Shown here: one piece after another, positions 47,695 to 62,011 of the stretch
How the letters are laid out: each line of letters begins with the position of its first letter
How positions within the stretch are numbered: position 1 is the stretch's first letter
NCBI GenBank assembly: GCA_017871115.1
Contig: JAFCIZ010000005.1
Span: forward strand, 3,837,501-3,901,500
Length of the DNA stretch: 64,000 bases
Source: Cunninghamella blakesleeana
Taxonomy: Eukaryota > Mucoromycota > Mucoromycetes > Mucorales > Cunninghamellaceae
Reading direction: 5' to 3'
Translations under genes and position numbers: made by a program
The notes under the pieces: generated by a model
The model's input: the letters and a program-made list of their open reading frames with translations, nothing else
Told to the model about the DNA's origin: nothing
The model's database searches: none

Positions 47695-49944
47695 ATGGCC
47701 AACTCATACTCAAAACCTAATACGTTATTACAATTAACTACTTTATCTAATAAAGTGTTAGACAATCAACATCTTAAACTTATAAAGAATGTTATTTTCA
47801 TATTAGTACTTTATAATTATTGGAAGCGATTTTATTTATCGGTAGCCGTAGGTGGTCCTGTGCGCGCTTTTAACGACTTTCAAGCATATTTAAAAAAGGT
47901 AACATAAAATAAAATATTTTTTAATAAATATCAATTCATAAGACGAATAATAATAATAATAATAATAGTAATAATAATTCTATTTATATATATTCAACCT
48001 GCTTATGATTTTTTACTTAAAAAAATACATAGGTTATATTCCGTCAGCTTCGTCGTTTACCTTCTGTCAAAGCTAAGATTGATAGTGAATTGAATAAAAC
48101 CTTAACTGAAATGGAAAGTTCAATGTTTAAAAAAGAAAAGGGTATTATGCAACAAAAAGAACTTCCTCAACATGGTTTATCTAAAGAAGAGGTTCTTGAC
48201 TATATGAAAAGGTAAGTGTATATATATATACATAAAGAGTTAATATATATACATATAGAAAGTGGTAAAAAAAAGTGAAAGAGAATCAAGAAATGATTAT
48301 TGATCTTTTTTTTTTTAATGGTAATGACAATATTAGATTACAAGGTATTGAAAGTGCAGATTGGCAAAGTGGAAAAGTATCAGGAACTATTTATCATGGT
48401 GGTGAAGATTTAACTGATTTATTAGCTCAAGCTTACAAGATGTTTGCTGTAGCAAATCCTTTGCATCCCGATGTTTTCCCTGGTATTCGTAGAATGGAAG
48501 CTGAATCTGTATCTATGGTATTAAATATGTATCATGCCCCTTCTACTGGTTGTGGTACCATGACCAGTGGTGGAACAGAATCTATTCTTATGGCTTGTAA
48601 AACTTATAGAGATATGTATAAAGATTTGAAAGGCATTCATTACCCCGAAATGTAGGTGACATTTTCTTTTAAATCACAAGTTTATTTTAGTATATATATA
48701 CATGTGTGTGTATGTGTATGATGATACTGATCATGATTCATCATATTATCCTTTTTTTTTTAATTTATATTCATAGGGTTGTACCAGTTACTATTCATGC
48801 TGCTTTTATGAAAGCTGCTGGTTATTTCAATATTAAATTAATTACTATCCCTGTGGATCCTATTACTTATAAAGTAGATGTTAAAAAAATGGCCAAAGCT
48901 ATTACAAGAAATACAGTTATGGTAAATGACGACGATTATTTTTAACTATTAATTAAATAAGGAAAAAATATTTTTTTTGTTACACATTATTCATTCATCC
49001 TTTGATTTTACTTATTTCTTTTTTTATGTATTATTTCTGTTTACATAATATTAGATTGCTGGTTCAGCAGTTAATTTCCCACACGGTATTGCTGATGACA
49101 TTGAAGCTTTAAGTCAATTGGCCAAAAAACATAACATAGGTCTTCATGTAGATTGTTGCTTAGGCTCTTTTGTAATGCCTTTCCTTGAAAAAGCTGGTTT
49201 GCCAACTACTCCTTTTGATTTCCGTGTAGAAGGTGTGACATCTATCTCCTGTGATACCCACAAGGTATATAATATTTAAATATGAATACATTCATTCATA
49301 TATATGTTATTTTAATGAATATACGATGATAGTGATGATAGTGATGAAATATTTAATACGTTACATTAACTTTTATTATTTTAATTTTTAATAGTATGGC
49401 TTTGCTGCTAAAGGTTCATCTATTATTATGTACCGTAACCCAACTATTCGTAAATATCAATATTTCCTTTGCGCTGAATGGACTGGTGGTATCTATGCTT
49501 CTCCAAGTGTAGCTGGCTCTAGGTATTTTTTTTTAAAAAAATAAGGTTACATAAATGGATATTATTATGTAATCTACCATAATTTGTTTATTTCTTATCT
49601 AATTACTAACATTATTATTATTATTATTACTATTTTGTTTTATTAAAAAAAACACAGACCTGGTGCTTTAATTGCTGGTTGTTGGGCTGCATTAATGAAT
49701 ATGGGCTATGATGGTTACTTAAATAGCTGTAAAGACATCATTGCTACTAGACAAAAAATTCAAGACAGGTAAAAAAAATACGACTATTATTATTATTTCG
49801 AATATATTATATGATATATATTAACATTAATATATAATAATCAACCTTAATCTTTATATATAAATATTAGTATTGCTTCGATTCCTGAATTACAAATTTT
49901 AGGCTCACCTATAGGACCAGTTGGTAATACTAATAACGATAGCG

Positions 49945-50011
<67 letters not shown>

Positions 50012-50379
50012 TACATATAAATATTTGTGTATTAACTTTTGTAATTATTGTTCTTTCTCTTTATTTAAAAATAGTGTCATTTAATTCAAAATCAAAATTA
50101 AATATTTATGACGTTGGTGATAAGCTTTCAAACAAAGGATGGTCCATTAGTGCTTTACAAAACCCCGCTGCTCTACATATTTCCGTTACCTTGCTTTGGG
50201 TAAAAAGTGCCGATCAGTTTATTAACGATGTGAAAGAAGCCGTAGCGGATTTAGTAGCAGACCCTAATAGCGGTAATGGTAGTACCGCTGCTATTTATGG
50301 TACTGCTGCCAGCGTTCCTGATAAATCAATTGTAGATGATGTAGCTGCTGGTTTTATTGATCTTTTATACAAGGCATAA
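47695..50379 (+). CDS. DPL1: Sphingosine-1-phosphate lyase
   Basis: ER-membrane PLP enzyme that cleaves phosphorylated long-chain bases to a fatty aldehyde and phosphoethanolamine. Exons: 47695-47898, 48033-48211, 48337-48651, 48777-48921, 49055-49264, 49395-49522, 49658-49768, 49871-49923, 50075-50379; 549 aa, normal length. The N-terminal segment [15 protein letters not shown] is the single membrane anchor. Conserved: [73 protein letters not shown] and the PLP-binding Lys351 in [15 protein letters not shown], at the very end of exon 5. [17 protein letters not shown] follows. All nine exons join in frame. The last intron carries a long (AAT)n microsatellite. Confidence 0.95.
49945..50009 (+). 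repeat. (AAT)n microsatellite in DPL1 intron 8
   Basis: About 21 uninterrupted copies by direct reading, inside a 151-nt intron. Confidence 0.9.
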
Positions 50380-51049
50380 ATAAAAAAAATGAAAGAACTA
50401 CACTTTATTTTAGATTATTATTATTATTATATTTTTATTTTATTTTTTTATTTTTATTTCTATTTTGTAATCTATTTATTTATTTACTACGATCATTTAA
50501 AGAAAATAAACTTTAATTTTTTAAAAAAGCTCGCGGATTTAAACTGTCTTTTTGAATGATCCGCATTTTTTGTACCACACTAATCGGGGTTTCTTGATCT
50601 TTATACTCTTTTTTTCATTAAAACGTTTCATGTGACCAAAGAAAAATAAAACTTGGAAAACTGGGAATTTTCATAATTTTTTTTCTTTTTATTATTCTAT
50701 GATTATTATAAATCTTTTATTCTTATAAAAAATAAATAAATAAAAGAAAAGAAAAATGGCAGTATAATCTGCTATATATGGAATATTAAAGAAGCTTAAT
50801 TTATATTGAGTTATATATTTATAGTAAGAAACAATGTATTTAGTGATTTTAACTGGAGAAGATTGTTTTAATTTATTATTCTTGAATTATCTTGTCAAAT
50901 AAAAATTCGTTTTTTTTTCAAGGTGGGAAAAAAAATAAAATTGGGATTACATCGATCGAGAAAAAAAAATTGTTTCAAAAATAAAAAAGCTGTTTTTTAT
51001 TAAAAAGTTTAAAAAGTTTAAAAAGTTTAAAAAAACCCATATTAAAATA
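50380..51049. other. Convergent region DPL1 / MADS gene
   Basis: 3' flanks. An inverted repeat GCGGAT (50533-50538) / ATCCGC (50559-50564) with a 20-nt spacer lies in a less AT-rich patch. Three tandem copies of AAAAAGTTT are at 51002-51028, close to the MADS stop codon. Confidence 0.55.
51002..51028. repeat. Three tandem copies of a 9-nt unit
   Basis: AAAAAGTTT repeated exactly three times, about 20 nt beyond the MADS-gene stop. Confidence 0.85.
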
Positions 51050-52183
51050 TTAATAAGGATATGAAGATTGATTTGCATTATATGTATTTGGGTAGGGTGT
51101 AGGAGGAGGACCATATTGATTTAACGATTGATAATTTTGGGGATAAGATGATACATTTTGTTGTTGCCGAGGTTGATAACTATTTGATGGAGATAATGAT
51201 ACCTTAATATATAAATAAATAAATAAAAAAAAAAAACGGACGATCATATATTAATTAAACTCCTCCTTAATACAAAGAACGAATTGACTTTTTGACCATT
51301 TTTTATACATTTGTTTTTTTTTTATTTTACCTTAGTTTCATCAAGAGAATAAATATTATGTTGTATAGAAGTGTGATTATTTGTTTGATATGATTTAGGA
51401 GAAGTCATTGGTGTTGGATGTTGTTGCTGTTGTTGTTGTGGAATAATATTATTATTTTTAGGACTATTATTACTATCGTCTTCATTGTCATGATCATTGT
51501 TATTACTATTAGAATCAGGTGCATTTAAACATGATTGAATAAGATTCTTTCCCTCGGGTTTTGTAACAAGTGGTTGAAGTTTGGCTGTTGTAAAGGTATA
51601 TCTATATAAAATAAAGTAACATACATACATATATATATTAGGCATCCTCTTAAAGTTTCATTTTTCTATATTCGTATATATTTTCATTTTTTATCTCTTG
51701 ATTAAAAAAACATCTTACACAAGTCCAGTTTCAGAGACAACTAATAATAATATTTGTGTTCCTGTCAATGTACTTAATTCATATGCCTGATAAAAGAGTG
51801 ATAATAATAATAAAAATCAATTTATGAAGTTCCCACCAATAATGTTTAACTTTATATAAATAAAAAATGTCCTTATTTTTTTATTTTTTCAATTTTTTTT
51901 TTACCTTTTTCATGATACCAGCCTTTCTTTTGGAAAAAGTAATATGTCTTCTTGATTTATCTTCTATATATTCGATTTTAATTTTTCTTCTACCGGATCT
52001 TTTTTCAGGTTTACTATCAGTATCTGATTCATCTAATCCATCTTCTTGAGTAATAATTGTAGTATTATTATTGTTATTATTAGATATCATATGATGTTGA
52101 TGCTGTTGATGCTGTTGTTGCCGTTGATTTGTATATTGTTGATGGTATCCTGTATCATACATAGTTGGTGATAATTGTTCCAT
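51050..52183 (-). CDS. MCM1: SRF/MCM1-type MADS-box transcription factor
   Basis: Nuclear dimeric factor binding CArG-like boxes. Exons: 52183-51905, 51786-51719, 51601-51331, 51202-51050; 256 aa. An acidic, Gln/His-rich N-terminus leads to the MADS box (residues about 64-120): GRRKIKIEYIEDKSRRHITF, KRKAGIMKKAYELSTLTGTQ, LLLVVSETGLVYTF. The SAM extension reads TTAKLQPLVTKPEGKNLIQS then CLNAPDS. The match continues through TAKLQPLV into CLNAPDS, which marks the SRF/Mcm1 class rather than the MEF2/Rlm1 class. The remaining 110 residues are Asn/Gln/Pro/Tyr-rich. Junctions at KAGIMKK|AYELS and GLV|YTF keep the fold intact. In yeasts Mcm1 works with partners in mating and cell-cycle control; the partner here is unknown. 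Confidence 0.93.
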
Positions 52184-52776
52184 GATTAATTATTATAATT
52201 TTATATTGTATACATAAACTTTTTGAATAAAAATGATTATCTATATATTATAATAGTAGTGATGAATAAAAATAAGAATTTTTTTATAAAGAAAAAAAAA
52301 AAAGGGAAGAAAGAAAAGGAAAGGAAAGAAAGAAAGAAAGAAAAAAGAGAGATTAAAATAATAATAAAAAAAACAAGTGTGTGAAAAAATTAAAGTTATA
52401 TAAAATATATAAAAACGATAAATAATTCAGCATCTACAATATTATCCCACACACATGCAAAAACACACACGCACACACATACTAAAATAATAATAATAAT
52501 AATGGTAATGAAAACATATATGTAGATCAATGAAAATATTATTTATTATCTTTTCTTTTTCATTATTTCTTTTCCTTTTTATTTAATTTAATATCTTATC
52601 AGTGTTTTATTTAAATGTTGATCATCATAATAAAATTTATTGAATTGTATAATTATATTTAAAGCTGAATTTAAATTTATTAAATTGATTTAATAGATAA
52701 ATGTGGAGTAGGGTAGTAGGGTATAGATGCTATATATTCATTTTATTTTTTTATTATTTTCTATTTTCTATTTTTT
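52184..52776. other. Upstream region of the MADS gene
   Basis: AT-rich with GA-rich (52296-52350) and a short (CA)n-rich stretch near 52450-52480. No CArG box was found by eye. Confidence 0.5.
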
Positions 52777-55435
52777 TTAATTGACCGGAGCTAAATATCT
52801 ACATATATCATATAATAAGGCATATCTTGGTTGAGGATAATCATGATATAATTTAAAAAAGGAAGCTTTGGAGTTGATTGGTGTGCTGTTATATAACGGT
52901 GATAAATATTTTGGTATGCGCTGTCCTTCCATAAAATCTGCTGTTTCTAATGCCATTAAACAACTTTTTAATTTTTGTTTTGCTTTCGTCGCTACAGCTA
53001 CATCATTAGAAAACGCTAATGCCGCAAGTACATCCACAGCAATAAAGAGATAGATATCGCTAAGATCTATATATAAATAAAAGTAAAAATAAAGATGCAT
53101 ATATAGACATATATATATATATATATATAGATGAGTATACTTATTTATTTATTTTACCTTGTCGTTTTTATTTTTTGTTGTTATTATTTTTACTTACATT
53201 GAGCATAAGCAACATCAGGATCCATTCGGTTGACAGCAAGGGTTAGCAGTTCCGAATAATCAAGACAAGCTTTAATTGATTTTTGTTGTATGAGTGCGAT
53301 AATACTATTATGCTGGCTTTGTTCTTCTGAAGTTTTGATTTTTTGTAAACAAGAATGGAAACAGAAGATTAAATCCAAAAAGAATAAAAATAAAGTCAAC
53401 TTGTTATTTTCGTTGGTTTCACTAATAGCTTTGGTCACTTTTTCAAGATTATAAGGATCGTCGCATAATCGTAAATCATCCGGTAGCTTCTTCCACCAAT
53501 TAATCGTTATATCTTCAAAACTAACAATTAATTCCAAACTCATTTCTGCTGAATTTCCCATTAGTATCTTTCTAATATATTGCTAAATAAAATATTAATA
53601 TTTAAAAAAATAAATAAAAATAAGATTAATCTGTATCTTTTTCTTATTTTTTTTTAAAAAAAAATAATAACGATTATAATAAACTTACAAAGGCGTATTG
53701 AACAGTTGGATGAAAAAAGATTTCTAAATAATAATTTTGGGCTCTAAAGAATTGACGTGTAGTTTCTGATTCCCCAGGCAAAACATCCATATACATAAAA
53801 TCACAAGGTTCATGACATGTTTTACAGTCAGCCGAAAAGAAATCCACCATAACATAACACCAAATGGTAAAAGAATAGTGTCTAGCAAATAGTGATCTTT
53901 CAACAATAGTGCAGGTGTGAGGATCTTGATATTGAGATTTGATTTCAAGACATAAGAAATAAGCCAAAGTTTCCAAATTCCGCATTTCCGACACTCTTAA
54001 TGTATTCATTAAAAACCTCTTTAATAAAGTGATGGTAATTAATGTTTCCAATTGTCGTTTTGGTTCATGTATAATTTCATCCAAGACATTTCTACACTGG
54101 CGATAATAAAATTCACCTAAAGAACGACGATAGAACATATCTAAAAACCATGGAGGATTATGAATCAATTCATTATCAATCACACTTCTTTGTACTGTAG
54201 GAACAGTATGAGCGCAACAAACTAAAGTGCAAATGGCCATGGTGATGGGGCAAATGAATGGATTTTTTAATTGTTGATAATGAGCCATAAATGTAGGTTC
54301 ATATAAAAAAGTCATAGTAGGATTATATAAAGCAAAATAGCGATATACCAATTGATTAACTACTTCAATTGGGTCCATGGATAAGATAATGTCAGGAATG
54401 GAATGGCTTAGTAGTTGTTGCTGTTCTTGTTGGGTCGTTTGACATAATAAATTATTACGTGCCATTTTAATGGTAAAAGGAAGAATCGATCTTGGATCGC
54501 AAGATTCAACCAAAAATGTCTTATCGTTGATATGAAAGGGTGAGATGGAACCATAGATGATTTTATATAAACTATCGAGTTCGGCAACTGTTTGGATACC
54601 AGTTTCAATTCTCCATTTTCCGTTAACAATTGATATTTTCCATTCTTTGCCTTTTGGCAAAATAAATAATTTGTTATTATCATTATTTTGTTGTTGCTCT
54701 TGATTAGATTGATATGGAACAATTTGATTACTGTTACTGTTATTGTTACATATTACAATGGGATCTTCATCCATTCTACAATCTTCTAAGCCGTCATGAG
54801 TACTGTTACTGCTACTACTGCTATCATCACAGGCACTTTCAGGTGAATGAACAATACATATATTGTTTTCCAAATAAACTGATCGATCCAAGGATGCTGG
54901 TAACAATGGATAAGAAGGCTGTGATAATATCTTATCTTGATGATAATGTTGCTGTTGTTGGTGATGATGAAAAACAGGATTATTAAGTTTATCAATTTTT
55001 TTATCGTTGTTACTATTTTGATTTTGTTGTTTAAATTCATAGAGTTCGCTTTCTAGTTGCTGGATGGTATGTTGTAGCAAGTCTACTGTCGTTCTCATTT
55101 TTTTTAGCTGTTTACTTCCGTCAATAGCTTCATTAAAATCATCGGCTGCACCTCGAGTTGGTATAACACAAGTTAGATGTAGTCGATTACAGCGTTCACA
55201 AGAATCAGTATCCTTAGTCTTTACACATTTACGATGCTGTTTTCTACACTCTATATATTAGTATTATAAAAAAAATAATAAATAATAAAAATTGAATATT
55301 CGTAATATGTATATATATGATCAATTATTTATGATGCGTATTTGCCATATATATATATATATGTAATTTTATTTCATATTAATATAAAAATTATAAATCA
55401 GTATTACCAGAGCAAGAGAGAACTTTTGTTGACAT
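52777..55435 (-). CDS. Zn2Cys6 fungal transcription factor
   Basis: Gal4-type regulator. Exons: 55435-55408 (28 nt), 55250-53689, 53582-53198, 53066-52777; 754 aa. The binuclear zinc cluster is Cys8, 11, 18, 27, 30 and 37 (C-x2-C-x6-C-x8-C-x2-C-x6-C): SCSECRKQHRKCVKTKDTDS then CERCNRLHLTC. Intron 1 falls between Cys8 and Cys11. A basic linker and a coiled coil (TTVDLLQHTIQQLESELYEF) for dimerisation follow. The central part (about 245-500) resembles the fungal-specific factor domain: VVNQLVYRYFALYNPTMTFL, PWFLDMFYRRSLGEFYYRQC, ARHYSFTIWCYVMVDFFSAD. The last two exons add a helical C-terminus. Target pathway is not evident; a reduced, Xln-like cluster is not implied. Confidence 0.88.
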
Positions 55436-55979
55436 TTGTTATGTGTATATATATTTATAAATTCTATATATAATGTATTAGTAATAATATATTTAAAAGA
55501 GTTTTCAATGGCTTTAATAAATAGGTATTACAGATGCAATAGTATTATTAGTGCTTTTTTGGCATGTATAAAATATTAATACGTAAAAAAAAAAAGGATA
55601 AAAAAGAAAGAGAGAAAAAAAAAATGGGAGAAAAAAATTATTAAATTTATGGATTTACCGCCGAACTGAGTTTGATAAAAAAAAATGGAATTTTTGTTTT
55701 AGAGAAAAAAAAAAAAGCTTCGCATTTTTAAAATAAAAGGCAAGTGATTGAATGATTAATAAAAAAAAAATATTGATATACATCATCCTGGCACAATAAT
55801 AATACCATTAAAAAAAGTACTTTATTAGTATAAAATATTTATATATACTATTTCTTTACTAAAATCTACTTTTATAAATATTACTTATTTATTTGTTTGT
55901 TTGTTTTTAATATACTTTTTCTTTGATCTTTTTCATCTTTTTTTTTTGACCTTTTTTATATTTTTTGTTTCTTTTTCTT
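55436..55979. other. Upstream region of the Zn2Cys6 gene
   Basis: About 540 nt, AT-rich with A runs near 55584-55624; also the 3' flank of the HbrB gene. Nothing else seen. Confidence 0.5.
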
Positions 55980-56641
55980 TTAACCAATTATGGGTTGAAT
56001 TCTGGCCCTGGATTTTTTTACACCAGCAAAACCTCTACGATCACCTTTTGTCATCATGATTTTCCAATTTGCTTTTAAGTTTGATAAAACACGATCCATT
56101 TCTTCATTATGATCTGGTGCAGAGGCTAATAAAGAAGTCATCTGTAACATTTTTGCTGCTGTTGCTGCTGGGTTTTGAGAAGATCCAAAATCAGTAAATA
56201 ATTTATTAAATACGTCTAAATAAAGTAAATTTAAAGAAAAACGATAAAAAAAAAATTGAGTTTTTCTTTGAAAAAGTGCTTTACATGATTCACAATTTTA
56301 TTTTTATTTTATTTTTATATATTTACCTTCTAATCTTTTAATTTGCAGTAAAATGACATTATCTCTAAAGCTCTGTAAAGCAATATTTCTAACATTCCAC
56401 ATTTCAGCTTCATCATGAGATCGATATCTAACATCGGTCCTTAATGGTAAAAACACAGCTTCAAAATAAGGTAAAGCATTGGTGAAAAAAAAGGACCACT
56501 GTTCTACTAATCGATCTAATAGTTTTTCATCTGTTACGCCAAACATTTTTGCATTTAAAGTAAACATACCATCATGTAATAATGATTCAATATCATGGTA
56601 TAATTGTGGTGATATAGGGTCTGTTAAACATTGTCTATTTA

Positions 56642-56694
<53 letters not shown>

Positions 56695-57998
56695 GAATAT
56701 AAACTCCACACCTTTTTTCAGTTTATGTACTACATATGCTGTATGTTTATAATAGATATTTTGTTCCTTATTTTTTTTTTTTTTTGCTTTATAAATTACC
56801 TTAATATATCGTTTAATTCTTCAATAGGGCCTTGAACACCCTCTCCATTAAATAAAGGCAATACTCTTACACATAAAGATTGCCATAAATCATCGTTACT
56901 ATTACCACCAGTGTTATTGTTATTATTGCTGAGATTATTGCTATGATTACTATTGCTATTGATCATATTACTTTGAACCCCATTGCTATTACTATTATTA
57001 TTTATATTGATATTACTATTATTATTTAGAGTAGAATTGACAATAGAATGAGAAGACGAATTAGGATGATTAGTTATACTACTAAAGCTACCTTGACGAT
57101 GATACATGGAATGAATAGGATGTGGTAAACCTGAAGGCATAGTTGATGTAGTAGAAGAGGAAGAAGGAACAACATTAGCAGTGCCGTTGGAAGAAGAAGA
57201 ATGAATCATAGGATGATGATGATGAGTCGACCCAAAATAATTCGATGCACTGTGATGATGAGGATGATAATGATAAGTAGGTGATGTAGGTGAAACAATA
57301 TGAAATTCTTCAGTCGAGGATGAGTTTAAATGATATTTTGCATTAGCTGCCGCCGCCGCCGCTGCTGCTACGGCAGCTGCTGCTGCCCTCATTTGTAGAG
57401 TGGATTTTTCCATGTTCATAGTAATTGATTTAGCATCTAAAGCATTGATAGATTTATGTATACTTGGTGGTGTATTATTACTATTATTATTATTTGTCAT
57501 ACTACTCATGGTCATGATAGAAGGTGCTGTAGGTGATTGAGGTCTAGGTGCAATCGACGCTGTTGTAATTTTCGGATGATAATGGCGTTCAGAATCTACA
57601 GAATAATTTGTTGTTGACGATGCTGAAGGTGTATTATTCATTGAAGACAAAAAATTACGGGTATTACTATTAAATATTACAGGAGTTGAAGGAGGTGATG
57701 ATCTTAAACTATGTCTCTTTGTTTGACTACTTCCTCCATTAGGTGGTGCTTTCATTGTTGGTGTACTCGATGTTGTCAGAGTAGTTGTGGCTGACATGGA
57801 TCGTGTAGGAATTGGTATTTGTTGAGGTAAACTACTAGATGTAAAATATTTAGCTGATGTTGATATACTTTGTTCACTATAACTTGAGCCAGCAGTTAAA
57901 GGTGAAGATATATCCTCTTCTAAAGGTACTGTAGTTGATATAGAAAGATTAAGATCTTCATGAGATGGCGGTAATTGTGATAATGATGATGATTGCAT
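55980..57998 (-). CDS. BIT61: HbrB/Bit61-type TORC2 subunit
   Basis: Homologue of HbrB, yeast Bit61/Bit2 and animal Protor, a TORC2 subunit at the plasma membrane linked to cell growth polarity. Exons: 57998-56800, 56634-56327, 56215-55980; 580 aa. The first 370 residues are low-complexity (Ser/Thr/Asn/His, with a run of mostly Ala at about 205-220). The HbrB domain begins at about 375: WQSLCVRVLPLFNGEGVQGP, IEELNDILRQCLTDP, then LVEQWSFFFTNALPYFEAVF, LPLRTDVRYR and RNIALQSFRDNVILLQ. The final exon contains a Ser/Met-rich helix (ATAAKMLQMTSLLASAPD) and a basic tail. The LPLFNGEG and FF-ALPY motifs are diagnostic. Intron 1 carries a long (ATT)n repeat next to the acceptor. Confidence 0.9.
56643..56691 (+). 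repeat. (AAT)n microsatellite next to a splice acceptor
   Basis: About 16 copies; on the coding strand it is (ATT)n and lies 10 nt before the ATTAAATAG acceptor of HbrB exon 2. Confidence 0.88.
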
Positions 57999-60127
57999 AT
58001 GTATATGAACTATGATCGATTTTTTTTAAAAAAAAAAAAAGAAAAAAGAAAAAAATAAAATGAAATTAAAAAGGGCATTTATTAATTTTTATTTTTACAT
58101 TTGAATTTAACCCCCGACCTTCTTTACTTAACCCTATTTTTAAACCGTGATCATATTTATGATAGTTGATTGTGATAGTCAACTAATATAAAAAAGTTTT
58201 TTTATTAAAAATATTATTTATATATAGTAAGCCTATTTAAATAATATAATAATACGTATATCATTTATTTATTAAGCAAGGTTTGTCCACTGTAGATAGG
58301 GGAAATTTAACATAAAAAAAGGAATTCAAACTTTTTTAGGTATTTCTATACACTTGCTGTAATTTTTATAAAAATATTAAAGAGATAAAAACGTAAACTT
58401 ATAGCTAAATATCAAGAAGAAACTAGATTCAAATATTTTATATTTAAAAATCATTACAATAAAAAAAAACAGCTTTGGAAAAGGATATAAGGATATAATG
58501 AATAAATGGGTTGCTTAAAAAAAGTAGAAGCAAGGTAGTTCAAGTTTTAAAAATGATTACCCTAGAGTACTTGTCTTTTTTTTTATAAATGACTTGCTTT
58601 TTTTTTCTTTCTTTTATATAATAATAATTTTAAGAAAAATGCATTTTTATATATAATATATTTAGGTTTTTTATTTAATTCACCATTTATTTTTTATTTT
58701 ATTTTATTTTAATAACATAATTAAAATCACATTAGGAAAATGAGAGTAAAGTAATTATTTGTTTATTTTAAAAATAAAAAAGGAGTAAATATCATTTAAT
58801 AGACAATAAAAATAAGTAGCTTCCGGGATCTATTATGCCCCATTAAATCATCATTAAACTGGCGGATGAGATAGGAATGAAAAAATAAAAAATATAAATA
58901 TCCACTTGCATTGCAGAGTGTAGAATCACTAGAGCTCACTGTGCCTCGTCAAAACCATTCTAAAGATACCAACTGCAGGTAAGGAATTGCAACAAAGGTA
59001 AGATAATATATCCCATTCTTAAGAAAGTAAATAAGGATAATAAAAAAGAGCCATTACCTTGAGATAAGACCAACAAATTTGATAAACCCAAAGTTTTACC
59101 CTGAGTAATAAAAAAAAATGCCATCATGTTAAAAAAAAATTAACATTTTGCATAAAAAATAAAATCAGCACCTAGAATGTAAAATCAAAAAAAGAAATAA
59201 TATCTCAAATAATAAAAATACCAGAACCCAAAATGAGATGAAAAAAAGGAAGACCCTTTCTTAGAATTAAAATAACAAGCAAACAAAAAAACAAAATATG
59301 GGATTAGTACTCCAAATATAATAAAAAAAGATCACTAGCCCGTGAATTATAGAAAAATCAACCACCGAATATTGAAAAATCCAACTTGAAATAAAAGTGA
59401 TCAATAAGTTTGTCATTTAAAGCTACTATCAATAATAGAAAACAAACCAAAATTAGTAAAAGCAAACCAAAAATCATGGAAAGCTAGTACCATTACCAAA
59501 AATAAACGATAGATAACCAACACTATCAATTATAAATGACATCTGATAAAGATCGTAAAATACTAGCACCAACGGTTAGTTAATGTAATCAATTTTGAGA
59601 AATCATAAAAATAACCTCCAGGAACCATTATAGGTCAACCAAGACATATAAATAAAACCAATAAATAAATCTAATTTTTTTAATTCAAACAAAATAGAGT
59701 ATATTCATTATACAACATGTATGTATATATATATGGTTCTACAGTGAAAATTAAGGTAATTTAATATGTAATTGTAATGATGATGACTAAATACAGATAT
59801 ATCTAATCTATACTCGCTGGATCATGATATTTGTAAAGAGAGTTTAAAAAAATATATTAAGACACACAGTCATCAAAATTGAACTTAAACCTTTTTTCTT
59901 GCCAATATATATACTATAACAATGATGAGAAACTGAAATAAATAAATAAAGTCAAATACTTATAAATACGTAGAATAGTTTATTAAAAAAAAAAGAAGAA
60001 AGAAAGGACATGATATATATAATATGTATATGAGTAAAGTGTGTATTTGTGTGGAAAAGAGGATGATTATATTAAAATAATATATAAAATTTATGGAAAG
60101 AAAGGGAAAAAAAAACCAAATTATATT
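57999..60127. other. 2.1-kb intergenic region with unusual block
   Basis: The largest gene-free stretch. From about 58800 to 59700 the composition changes: few TA repeats or long homopolymers, A far above T on plus and C above G, with scattered GC-richer words (for example GGGATCTATTATGCCCC, CACTAGAGCTCACTGTGCC). No open frame on either strand and no known family was recognised. It could be a decayed gene or transposon, or a non-coding transcript. Confidence 0.4.

Positions 60128-62011
<1,884 letters not shown>

Noticed and set aside
54714..54986. Plus-strand Tyr/Cys-rich frame
   Set aside because: Antisense of the Asn/Ser-rich linker of the Zn2Cys6 factor.
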